Assembly (NCBI GenBank): GCA_001566295.1
Contig: KQ964315.1
Coordinates: 1-25,455, forward strand
Length of the DNA stretch: 25,455 nucleotides
Direction: 5' to 3'
From: Microdochium bolleyi
Taxonomy: Eukaryota; Ascomycota; Sordariomycetes; Xylariales; Microdochiaceae
Shown here one piece after another: positions 8,847-20,286 of this stretch; the stretch's first letter is position 1; each line of letters opens with the position of its first letter. The position numbers were made by a program, and so were the translations under genes. The notes beneath the pieces are model-generated. The model did not search any database. It was not told where the DNA came from and saw only the letters and a list, made by a program, of their open reading frames with translations.

Positions 8847-11800
8847 TTAAGCATTAGTTGACCTTCGCCGCCGTGTCTGTCCACTCGAAAATGTTGTGTC
8901 TGGGATTGGTGCAATTGCGTCCAACCGATCGAGAATATTGGAAGCGGTGCCTATAGCGGCTGCAAGGGCTTCCGTTTCTTGGCTGTCCAAACTCTCGTTC
9001 TCGAGTAAATACGGAAGCCATCTACCCATCTGAGGCTCAATCAGGATGTTTCGCGTGTACCACTTTGTCCAGCGGAGCATGCGGGAAAAATGAATGAGGA
9101 AGAACTCCTCCCATCTCTCCACGAGATGAAGTGGGGCTCCGCCTTTGGCCACGAGATGTTCGTCGGCTTCGGCGAGGATAGCAGAAACTGCTTGGACGAT
9201 CTCTTTGAGAACTCCCATGGTTGCATGGAAATAATCCCATATATAAAGTATCTGAGAAGATTTTCTTGTTCAGCATCCGAATCTTGATGATGTCAATTCG
9301 CTTGCGACACTTACCTGTTTCCAGAGGGACACCGAAACGTTGTATCCATCCAATGTCATATCATTGCCGTTCCTTTCTGCTATTTTCGTGGTCGATATTG
9401 GTGCTTGCATGGCCCACATCTGTTCGAAACCGAGTACTCTCCGTTCTAAGTCAGCCCATGCTTGCTACGCTTGGAGTGGAAACAATTATGGCCCACCTGA
9501 TAAGGTGAAGGGTGTTGTAGCTGAGAAGTTGGGTTTTGGGTTTTTATGGGAAGGGGGGAGGATCACAAACAAATGAAAACCTAGCAGGAGAACACGCACC
9601 TTTGCCTTGATACCGTTGAGGTCGGACAACAGATTCCTCAATACTCCCGGTATCTTGTTTGAGCCAAATTCATGCATTATCAGCTGCATTGGAGTCTGGC
9701 CCCCATGGTTGACTTTCCACAAACTGTCGCCCTCAACTAGAAATGTCATAGCTCTGACCATATCAAGAGTTTCGCTTCCCATGTGTCTCCAATCCGAGAT
9801 CACATTGCCGATCAGGGAACTCGGTAAGTTGGGCCAACTCCCTTGGTTGAAACCCTCATAGGTCCCGGACAATGAGAAAGTGAAAAACCGCTTCATGGTC
9901 TGAAGCTCAACAACGTGCTCAGCTTGATGCGAAACGTCAGCCTCTTTGCCACAGCAATCATCGTTCACTTGTGCGGGGCTCTTTTGCAAGGGTCGACTTA
10001 CTGACGAATCTAATTCCGGATGGATTAGCTCTCAGCGTAGCACTGAACTCGATATCATAACACAACTCCCAGTCGTCTTCGTCGTCGTTGTTGCCCGTGC
10101 CAATCCGTGCCTGATAACCAAATCTGAGCGACACTCCGCTCGCTTGTGCAAGTTTTGCGCCATTTTTGCCAGAGGGATAACCATGGAAACTAACGGTCCA
10201 TGTTTGGCTGATGCCCAGAATCGCGCTTGTCCAAGGAATCAGCATATCCGGACGCTGGGCCCTGATATCCAGTTCTGTGGCCGCACCGCTTCGGCTTGAT
10301 AATCGACCAGAGTCATCATCCTGATCGGGATCGCTGTAATCGGGATCTCCAGCGAGCACACCGTTCCTGCAAGCATCTCCGCTTGCAGTTGGTTGCCCTG
10401 GTCCTCCAGCAGCGGCCTCGCTGTTCCATCCATCAAGGTCGCATAGGACTGATTTTCCAAAGGCTTCATCGTTGTACTGTGGCACCTGTCTTTGCAACCT
10501 CTGAAGTATGGACTTGAGTCGTGTACTTGTAAGCGAAGGCCACTTGCCCGAGGCTTTGGCGATGTGGTTATCCCAGTCGGTGACAGCAACTGGATCGAAC
10601 CACTTGAGCACAGTGCGCAATACGCCCAAGGTAATAATGTACTTCTCAGATCGCTCCCGGAAAGCGCTTGTACCTGGGCACATGGGCTGGTTGTAGAAGT
10701 CGTCCAGGTACTTGGTCGTGAGCGAAGTACTCTCCTCTGAATTTGGGGCCGAGCGGTAGTCGGAGAGGCAGCAATAGGCTTCGGCACCAGCGCCGCAGTC
10801 CCGGTCCCGTAGCGCGAGGCGAGACCAACCATTCGGGCAGCCACCCTGACAGTGGTTTGGGCCGCCGTCGGCGGGCCTGGAACCCGCATCGGAAAACCAT
10901 TGGCACTGGGCCCATTCGGCCCCCTTGAGTGCGTTGGTGAAGCGGCAGTACTGGCGATCTTTTCGTTGCTCAAACCACGCAAGTGTCTGGAATGCCCAAC
11001 GGGAACAGGTCACGGCACCGCTGCCAGACCAGCCGCCGAATAGGCTGGCCTCCCCAGCTGGGCATTCCTGCCAGCAATCATTCATCTTGCCATTCCAGTG
11101 GTGCTGCGCGTGTACCTGTGTGATGGGATCAACGCTGGTACAGCATGCTGCCTGGTATCGCCCATTCTCTCGGCCCTGGTTCTTGCAGTTCTGCGAAAGA
11201 GAGCCAACCTCAGTTTTGCCTGCCGGACATTCGCCGTGGCACCAGCCGCCATTGTGCTTGTACCAACCGCACTCAAAGTAGTCGGGTAGGCTGGGCGGGC
11301 AGCAAAGCAGACGGTTTGACTGGCCCGCAACGCAGTTGCTGCTGTCCATCATGGCCTCTCCACTGCCATCCGGATCTGCGCGTTTAACTGTCGTCCACTG
11401 GGTGCCATCAACGACGGGACAAGTCTGACCACAATCTGTCCATGTGCATTGCGGCCTCCCAATAGTCATCAGAGTTTCCGGTGGTTCAAAATTCTCCTTG
11501 ATAGACCCAACCGCAGGGGATTTCCAACCGGTAGCCTTTTGGAGCTGGCGCGAGTAGCGTCCAGAGCCCGGAATGTCTTGGCTCACAGCCCAGACCATGA
11601 CACCCCCAAGACAGAGCCGATTGGCAGCCTCAATCTTGAGCTTCCAGGTGTCCAAGTCATCATAGGCAATCCACTGGTTCCCGTTGGCGACTGTGATCTT
11701 GACCATAGCCTTCTCATCGATGATTGGCGCAGACGACTTAGGGAGCAAGTCTGTGATTTCGGCAATTGAGAGCGTGCCACCTTCTGTATCACGAGTACAT

Positions 11801-13195
11801 GGGCCGGGGTTGCCTCCAGAGTCGAATCTGCATCCTGGTGTCGTACAGGACCGATCGGCGACAGTGAAAGTCCTTGAATAGAACGCCAGGCCGAGAGTGA
11901 GCTTTGATGGACTGATATTGTTGCGCCAAAATAGATCGAGATACTCGTTGATTTCCGTCATGTTGGTGTGAGCATTAAGGAACTCTCCAGTCCACTTATT
12001 GCCTTTGTCCCAAATGCCGTGAAGGTCGTAGGACATGATGTTGAAAAAATCGACGGGCTTGATAAGGCTTTCGATATCGAAATGTTGGAGGTACCAGAAT
12101 GAGACTGGAGTTGTCAGAGTGAGAATATTTCTACCCGACATGTCCAAAGCTTCGCGCAGATCCTGCATGAGAACAGGAAAGTTCTGAAAATCTTCGGGCC
12201 GGCCTGATCGATCAGGAGCGCCGGGATACTCCCAATCGATGTCGACTCCGTCGAAATCGTAAGTGATGAGAAATCGCAGAACGGACTGTGCAAACTTCAT
12301 GCGATTGATTGCTGATCTCGCCATGTCTGAAAACGTTGTCGCCGTAGGCCCTGGGTCATTGAACGCCCAACCCCCAACAGCAATGAGGACTTTGAGATCG
12401 GGGTCTTTCTTCTTCAGGGCGGTGACCCGCCGATATAATTCGAGATCCTGTAGAGAGCCTGGGACAATCTCAAACGTCACAGGGTCGATGCCTGCGAACG
12501 CGAAGATGAGATGCGAGTACACGCCAATAGGAACATCCTCGGGCTGAAAGGCTTGGCAAGCGCGTCCGGGTGCCCAGCTTTCGAAGTAGCCGACAACGCG
12601 TTGCACCTTTCGACCTTCGCTTGAGCACCGTGGCTTTACAACTTCTTTACCCGCGCAAAATTCGTCCGTTGTTCCACAGAAGCTAGGCAAAAAGTATCAG
12701 ATATGGCGCCTGTAAAGTGATCGAAAACAAATCGCTTGATATGTACTTACCCGAACTTAGAGCAGCACACATTGAGTGGACAGTTCTCGATCTCGACATA
12801 GTCTCGTCCGTAGCCTCCGGGATCACAGTACGATTTGGATTGACAACCAGAAACGCAGTTCTCTGAGCTGCAGACTATTATGATTTATCAGTGAACACTC
12901 TCGGAATAAAACACCAGGAGACTCGTAACTCACAATCGGGACCGAGTCCGCAAAATCCGAACTTGCTGCAGCATCCCGTCGCACATGGTTTGCGGGCATG
13001 ACAACCGAGCTCGAAATCACAGGTACTTTGGCAACCCTCGCCACAGTGCTCATCGGTTGTGCCGCAGAAGCCATGTTTGCTACAACAGCCAGTGGCACAC
13101 AGTCTGGTCTTGCTACAGTCTTGAGCAATGCTGAGGTTGACGAATAGACAACAGGCTATGATGCCAGCGATAAGGAAAGAGTTCGTTCTCTTCAT
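8847..13195 (-). CDS. Killer-toxin-like (subgroup C) GH18 chitinase with three hevein-type modules
   Basis: Secreted multidomain chitinase of 1,321 aa that cleaves beta-1,4-GlcNAc links in chitin. Exons: 12934-13195, 12751-12874, 10002-12682, 9600-9943, 9315-9464, 8847-9251. The phases agree at every junction. The signal peptide is about 1-24. Three ChtBD1 (hevein) modules lie at about 27-60, 64-98 and 116-146; splicing completes GLGPDFCSS and KFGFCGTTDEFC. GH18 spans about 153-510, with DGVDIDWEYP at 273-282 (acid Glu280), MSYDLHGIWD (345-354) and VWAVSQD near 493, so the active site looks intact. A Cys-rich region (about 537-772) and the C-terminal domain with AEHVVELQT match killer-toxin alpha/beta-like chitinases. 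Unlike many relatives it has no LysM of its own. It is divergent to the GH55-LysM-WSC gene. The acceptor of intron 3 (9944) has an in-frame alternative 21 bp on. Related proteins act on walls of other fungi or in self-wall turnover. Confidence 0.93.
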
Positions 13196-14739
13196 GATGG
13201 GCGGACACAGCTTCCAGAGTTGTAATCAGATTCTGAATAATAGCATAAAAGTAAATTCAATGAAGATTCGAAGAGCACTATATGTGGAAATTCAAAGTTC
13301 ATGCGCATGAGCCCTCCCACTTCCTTACTCAGATCCTCCTGGCGACGCAAGTAGCCCCCTGCCCAAATTTGCAGATCCTTTGGTGCAAGTTTAGGTCTTG
13401 GCGAAGCAAATCTGCGGTGAAGTCTTTTCTTAATGGACCCTGCACTCACGAACTATTTTCGCCCGTGACCAGGGGAGCGGCTGCGCATGCAGAACGATCG
13501 ATACGGAGTCTGCGACCAACAGCTCCGCTGCGGCAGGAGGACCGGCTGGCCGAGGTCGGACGGCCTTGCGTCTTGGTTTGTTGGTCTGCCGGCAACGCCG
13601 GACCCCTTGCGATGCTCCACGGGGCATGTTCCTACACAGAACGGTGCACAGTCGAGAGGGAGAGACATACACTGCAGTCGAAGTTGTGGGTTTGACCCTG
13701 CCGGCCATCGGGGTCCGTGAGCACTCAAATCAGCCGAGCCTGCCCGCAACAGACAGGCAAAGTAGATCCTGGCATGGGGCTATGGGTTCCTGAGTGGAGT
13801 ATCAGGCGCGAAACTTTTCTTCAAGACTCCCACGATACGATGCTCATGCTGCCTTCCTATTCTGGTCATGTTGGTTGTGCAAGATCCCTGTACTAAGTGT
13901 CGCTTATCCGCTTGTTGGTTGCTAGGATGTGGAGGACGCCTTCGCGTGCCAGTGGTCTCTGTGCACGGGCTGTAGCGTAGGTACCTTGCAACATGTACCT
14001 CCAGGTACTGCAAACTCGTGCAGAGTTCGTCCGGGAGCGGGCTGGGCCGGGGCGGCTCAACTGGGCTAAGGTTGTCCTCCGCACGGACGTACCATTCCGC
14101 GGCCCCAGTAGGAATTTCAGGGTCCTCTTAAACCACGCCACCATGCACTTTGAAGGCCCCTGGCACATGCTTTGAAGACGAGCAGATGCGTGGTGGATAC
14201 GAAGCTGCTGAACATGATTTGCAGGACGCCTCCGTGTTGGTTCTGGTACGGAGTAGGGCATTCTTAAGCGTCGCTTGGCAACATGAAGACCAGTCGAGCC
14301 GTTGCAGGGAACTTTTGTTCGTGCCGAACCACCGATCATCTAGACTCGCAGCTGAGCTTGTTGGTTCGTCCACCTCGGCTTGAAGGGAAAACCGGGAAAG
14401 ATGCCGCGGTATGCGGGCCTGGACGGAAAGACCGCCTGTATCCAAAATGTCGAACGGCACCGGAGCGGGTAGTAGGACGTCCCCCTAAATGCTTGAATCT
14501 GCTGAGGTCTTGCGTTCAATGGCATGGACTGTCAGGCCAAGCTCCCGCGCCCCAACACGAGGTCGTTCAAGTGCTTGTCATCAATATCTTGGCCTGGGTA
14601 TTTCCTCCTCTGCTGAAGTCCACGACCTCGCGCATCAGCAAGAAAACAAAGTTGAATACACACGCTTCTTTACTCATTGCGATCAATCTGACGCCTCCCC
14701 TTCGACAAACAAACAACGTCTCATGGTGCCTCATGAGTT
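13196..14739. promoter_or_regulatory. Shared divergent intergenic region (1.54 kb), chitinase / GH55-LysM-WSC
   Basis: This region separates the two divergent starts (ATG 13195 minus, ATG 14740 plus), so it must hold both promoters. On the chitinase side a TATA-like ATATAG lies near 13277-13284, about 85 bp before the ATG. On the plus side the last 120 bp are A/C-rich and end in CAAACAAACAACG. Short ORFs on both strands (13430-14460) lack motifs. I see no further gene, repeat or clear operator. Confidence 0.5.
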
Positions 14740-14755
14740 ATGCACTTCGCCATGA
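14723..14755 (+). promoter_or_regulatory. Short upstream ORF overlapping the GH55-LysM-WSC start
   Basis: ATG at 14723 opens a 10-codon frame ending in TGA at 14753-14755. It overlaps the first main ATG (14740) out of frame, and its stop overlaps the second in-frame Met codon (14752) as ATGA. If the transcript starts upstream of 14723, this could damp translation or favour reinitiation at Met5. Both starts give a signal peptide. The transcription start is unknown, so the role is inference. Confidence 0.35.
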
Positions 14756-17700
14756 AGCCGCTCGTGGTTTGCCTTGCCCTGATCCTGTCTGTGGCAAGCC
14801 CTGGTGCGGATGCCTTGCATAACCATAATCACCACCAGGCATTTCACAATCGTTATCACATTCACGCACGTCAGAACCAAACCGCTAATGGCACCACGAA
14901 TGGAAGGCCGGCGTCTGAGACTGCCCAAGATCTAGTCTCCAAAGCCCATGCGGTGCTGCGAGACTTCAATGGCCAGATCCTGCGTAATCCACACTCGATT
15001 CGTTATCGGCGTCCCGACAAGGCAGAGGCACAAGCCCTTACACAGCCTGCCCCCCTTCTGCGGCTTGACAGCAGCAACGCCACCCTGTCAATCATGAATA
15101 TCACAAGGAGAGCCTTGAACGCGACCACGGGCGATGCCAGCACCTACACAGTCCCCAATGAGGTCGCCAAGGCTGCCAAAACCGTTGCCAGGATCGCTAT
15201 AAGCGAGTCAGGTCCTGGAGAACTTGAATTGGCAGACAAACTGCGCTTGCAGTGGCAGGGCAAGCACAATGACACAGTGGCACCTGAACAGGCTATCCAG
15301 GTAGACAATGGCCTGTGGAGTTTTGCCATTACTGGCAGCGATGGAGCGACCGCGCCAAACACCACGGATGGTGGCTCAGGCGAGACTATGGCGAAGAGGC
15401 AGACATCGAGCCCTTCGTTCTGGCTGGAGACAATCACGCAGCGCGGCAAGGCACCATTTGCTTCAAATGGGTATAAGGTCTGTCTCTTCGTGGTGTCGTG
15501 GTCCAATTAGAGTTTCACTAAACACACTACAGGTCTGGAGGAATGTACTGGACTATGGTGCGAAAGGTAAGATGCAGTCTTTCAATTTGAGCTTGTTTTT
15601 GCTTGACTGGCTTACACCAATAATCTCGGGATACAGGCGACGGGACCACGGATGACACGGAGGCTTTCAATCGAGCCATCTTGGATGGGGAGCGCTGCAG
15701 AACAGCAAAATGTGCAGGCGTGACGACACGTCCAGCCACAGTATACGTGCCCAGCGGCACTTATCTCATCTCCAGTCCCATTATCCACCTTCCATACACG
15801 GAGCTGTTGGGCAATGTAAGACCCCCATGGCATTGTGAATGGCTTCATTTGAAGTAACGCCGTCAGAAGTCGGGCAAAGGCAGAACTGACATTGTTGATA
15901 TGAATTTCGAAGCCCTTAGCCCGTCCCATCATTGTGGGCAGCAGCTCATTCGTGGGCCTTGGTGTTATCACTTCGAGCGCTTTCACGACGCGTAATGCCG
16001 AGTGGTATATAGGCGGGGCCAGCACCGGCAGCAGCGCGTACCGTAACATTCGCAACCTTGTCATTGACATCCGTGGCGTACCGCAAGATGCGTCCATGGC
16101 GGGAATCCACTGGCAGGCCTCCCATGCCTCTTCTGTTGAGAGCGTCGACGTTTACATGGCTGATGGGACCCGCCACGCGGAGACCACACACGTTGGTACG
16201 CAGATTTCTTTTGTTTTTGGAATCTAATTCTGCAGGAAGAAACTATCTCTTTCTCGCTGACGAACTAAGCTAATGTGCATAATACCAGGTATATACGTGG
16301 AGAATGGCATTGGGGGCTTCCTGGGAGACTTGGTGTTTGTGGGCGGTCAATACGGCCTGGCGCTCGGCAATCAACAGGGTGTGACGTACAGTGGCATCAT
16401 TGCAAGTGGCGCAAAAATCGCCATCGGAGTACTCGGTACAGAAACACTGTCTTCGACCTTGCAGGACGTCGTGGTCTCTGGGTGCCAGGTTGGCATCTCA
16501 GTCGTGCCGGGGACGGGCGAAGGTATCACTGTGAGTCCCTTCAAGTTCTGTCCTCTGACCGTCTTCGGTATTCTCCCTTGGAAAGATTTCTTGCGTTGTA
16601 TTGTATCCACAGAACTCTCGCGCAGGGAAGAAAATGGGCGTGAGGCAAGCACCAGATGACAATGGTGGATTGATTGTTATGATAACGGCAATACTAATTT
16701 GCGGCCTCCCTGATATTAGGGCTCCCCTTCGAGCAACAGCACCGATGGCGGTGGCCTCCGCGGGCCGGAGTCACTCTCCATTACAGACATGAGATTGCAC
16801 GACACGGCCATCGGCATAGCCGTAAACGAAGCACAGCTACGGTCCCGGCTGAATGGCATCATGCTCTACAATTGCGGCCTTGACAATGTGGAGCACTTTG
16901 TCCGGGACTCTGCCACGGGACGAGACATTCTGGCCGGCGGGGCCGGCTCCGGCCGGCTGGAGATCGATAGATATGACATTGGGCACGTTGTTGATGGACA
17001 CGATCTTTCTGCTTTTGCACAGGCGCCGACAGAGTCCAGTGCAGCTCCAGTCCGCAACACTTCGCTCGTCAGCCTCCGTGCTATGGGCAGCGGCCTGCCT
17101 CAGGTGCGGCTCTATACGCGTCGTCGCCCATCGTACGGCGACCTCGGGGGCTTCCAGATGATGGACGCCAGAGAGCATGGAGCCCACGGCGACGGCGAAA
17201 CACGAGACGACCTCGTGCTCAACGCTATCCTGCGGACAGCGGCCAATCTGTCGGCCGTGGTCTATCTGCCATATGGGATATACCGGCTCGAGGACACGCT
17301 CGATGTGCCCATAGGGACGCGTCTCATCGGACAAGCCTGGCCACAACTCATGGCTGTAGGTTCCAACTTCAACAACGCAACGGCGACACGCCCGGCAGTG
17401 CGAGTGGGACAGCCAGGCGAGCAAGGCATTGTCGAGATGCAAGGGTTGACATTCATATCCCAGGGCCCTGCCGTTGGTGCCGTGCTGCTCGAGTGGAATA
17501 TCCACGAGGCCGGGCAGGGTTCGGCAGGGCTATGGGACTCGCATGTGCAGGTGGGCGGGAGCAAGGGAACGATGCTGGACGCGGGACAGTGTCTGGCGGG
17601 GGCGGCGGCCTCCGATTCCGACTGTATAGGTGCCGCGCTGATGGTGCACGTGACGGCATCGGCATCGGCGTACATGGAGAACGTGTGGTTGTGGGTGGCC

Positions 17701-20286
17701 GATGTCGACATCGACGACGCAGACGCGCCGATGCTCGATGTCAAGGCGGGCCGAGGCATCCTGGTGGAGGGCGTGCAGGGCCCGACATGGCTGTACGCGC
17801 TAGCCGCCGCGCACGCCACACTGTACCAGGCCCAGCTCGTTGAGGCGCGTAATGTTGCCGTTGTGGGCCTTCGCACCACTACACCTCCCTCCCAGCCTGT
17901 CCCTCCACCTCCAGGTCCGTTTGTTGACTCATACTTCGCCCAGGACCCCGACTACGACACCATTTGTCAAGCTGATGGGCGCGCCGGCACTGGAGGTGCC
18001 AAGGGCGCTACTTGTGCCTTCGCCGCGGGTTTGCGCATCGTCGCCTCGTCCGGACTGCACATCGTAGGCGCTGCCCTGTACAGCCTGGGCAACACCCTCG
18101 AGCACCTCCACGACGCATCTTGTATTGCCGACCTTCAGGACACGCTGCTCAGCATTGAGCAGCAGATGCCCACACATGTAGTTGGTATTCCTGGCCTCGC
18201 CGTCGCTGGCACAAAGCAGGGTCGCCCCAGAGCTCCCCAGCAGCACCAAAGGGACACCCCGCCGATCGTCGCTCGGGCGGACGGCGGCACATTCGCTTTC
18301 ACTGGCTACAAGCTGTATACGGAGGGCGAAGTGGCAAGCCTAGCTATGCCGGCAGGGTGTAAGCGTTCTTTGGCTGCGACCATCTTCTGCGACGACCTGA
18401 CGCGCGACTTCATCAAGGTGGCATACCGTAACAGCCCCGGCAACCAAACAACGACGGACACCGTGTGCGCTGCTACGTGCATTAGCGCGGTCCAGACCTG
18501 GGTACGCAATGTCGAGCGGTTCTGCCCGCGGCTCCAGTGGCCAAGCGGCCTACCAGGCGCCGCAAAAGGACGGTACATCTGGGCTGGACTCAACGAGACG
18601 TGCAGCGTCGATGTTGCGACAGGGCGCTACTGTAACGACGTCATCGCCGACTTCACCGTCAAGGGCAACTACGACCAGATGCCCCGCAACGAGCTGTGCC
18701 AGCCCTGCTACACTGGCCGGCTGCGTATCATGCAGGCCAGTCCTTACTCAGCATTTGACACTACGCCCTGGTATGGCCAGGCCGCTGCCTATGTGAACAG
18801 CAAGTGTGCCCAGCGCATTCCTACAACTGCTCAACCATCCCTTGCAACGCCTAACCCAGTCCCCGCCCCTTTCTGTGCCTCTGGCTTGTGGGTGAACTCG
18901 GCCTCCGGCGACACGTGCGACTCACTCGCTTGGGCCCACAATGTCTCGTCGGCAAGTCTATTCTCAGGCAACAACAACATCACCATCTGTGCCAACATCC
19001 CCGCCGGGCAGCGGCTTTGCATGCCCCCGAAGTGTAATGTCCACACTGTCAAGGACGGCGAGACCTGCTTGCTCATCGAGGCATTGAATCTACTCGAAAT
19101 CGACTCCATCAGGGCCAACAATCCCTGGCTCGACCGCTTCTGCAGCAATCTGCAGAGCACGAGACGCATTCTGGGTAGCGTTATCTGCCTTTCGCCGCCC
19201 GGCGGCTCCTTCACGCCCGGGACGCCATCTAACACATCCGTCGGCATCCCGGGTCACGGCTCGGGGCACGGTGGAACGGGCTACTATGACAAAGTCGCTC
19301 CCGTGCCGGACGGGGTAGCCGGAATTGCACCAGGCACCGCAAAGAGTCTCTGCGGCGCATGGGCTGTCGTCGCACCCGCTAATGACACGTGCGCCGCCAT
19401 CTGCCGCAGGTCGGGCATCACTGTCGACATGCTGCGCAGGCTGAACCCTTCTATTCCCCGGGACGTTGACTGCACTGCCTCATTGCAACCTAACGTGGCC
19501 TACTGCGTCGGGGAGTATCAGGCCTCGTTAGCTGAGCCAGACAGTCTGCACTTTAGCGATACGGGCTGCTGGAGAGTCCCGACGACGGCGTTGGCGACAT
19601 CACCACTCGCCGTGTCGACAGCTGTGAGCCTCGCGCAGAATGCGACCCTCTCGCCGCCAGACTGTGTCAAGTATTGTGCTTCTCAGCGTTTCTTCCCAAA
19701 CAGTGGCAACATGGCCGCACTCCTCGACGGTCGCACATGTATATGCGCGCGCCACATTGAGCCCGATGCGGAGCGTGTGCTCGACAGTTCTTTTTGTGCT
19801 ACCCCGTGCGCCGGTAACGCCCAGAAATACCCACAGTGCGGTGGGAGTAGCGGCAGCAGCGGTGATGGCCTCAATTGGGGCGGGAACGGGGCCGGTACGA
19901 ATATTGCCCCCGGCACGGCTGTGAAGATTTACACGTACGGCGTCGAGGAAGGGTTCCGTCAGTACCTGAATCGGGGACATGCGCCGCACGGGTGCTATTT
20001 GGACGAAAACGGACAAGGGCTAGCCTCTGACGAGAAGTTCGATCTCGCCCTCATGAGAGTCGAAGACTGTAGCGCAGCCTGCCTGCCGTCGTTCCACTAT
20101 TTTGGCGTGTCCGGTGGGAACGTGTGCTGGTGCGGCAATGGTCTTGGCCAGGGCACGCGCCGGGCTGACAACCAAGCGGAGTGCAACGCGCCCTGTTCTG
20201 GCAACTCGACACAGATCTGCGGCGGTCCTCAGGGCAGACTCAGCATCTTTGGGCTGTCCAGGTCGCCACCGCAACAACTCGCTTGA
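14740..20286 (+). CDS. Giant secreted GH55-like / LysM x3 / WSC x2 protein
   Basis: About 1,689 aa. Exons: 14740-15477, 15533-15566, 15637-15815, 15913-16195, 16289-16530, a likely 27-bp exon 16613-16639, and 16720-20286; all junctions keep frame. The signal peptide is about 1-25, then a His-rich stretch (HNHNHHQAFHNRYHIH). A prodomain ends at Lys-Arg 219-220 (MAKR), a probable Kex2 site. The GH55 double beta-helix follows: first half from about 245 (KVWRNVLDYGAKGDGTTDDT, LLGNPLARP), second from about 640 (DLGGFQMMDAREHGAHGDG), with QGPTWLYALAAAHATLYQ near 854-871. The usual Glu of SEH in this motif is Ala865, so glucanase activity is doubtful. A Cys-rich module often found with LysM (about 1045-1200) precedes LysM domains at about 1219-1268, 1273-1325 and 1379-1432. 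A diverged WSC is at 1443-1540 and a canonical WSC at 1588-1676. No C-terminal anchor is seen. It probably binds chitin and glucan in the wall or apoplast. Confidence 0.9.

Noticed and set aside
9958..10001. Chitinase C-terminus at the in-frame stop near 9958
   Set aside because: A GTAAGT donor at 10001 and in-frame downstream exons restore the conserved AEHVVELQT C-terminal domain.
12683..12690. A separate 910-aa chitinase starting at 12690
   Set aside because: The start is a TTG inside an intron. The frame joins upstream hevein exons through a canonical GTAAGT...TAG intron.
13282..14460. Genes in the divergent region (ORFs of 137 and 148 codons)
   Set aside because: Overlapping ORFs on both strands, no domain, signal peptide or convincing splice sites.
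16273..16659. Separate short ORFs inside the GH55 gene
   Set aside because: They are exon 5 read through into an intron; phases fit one gene.
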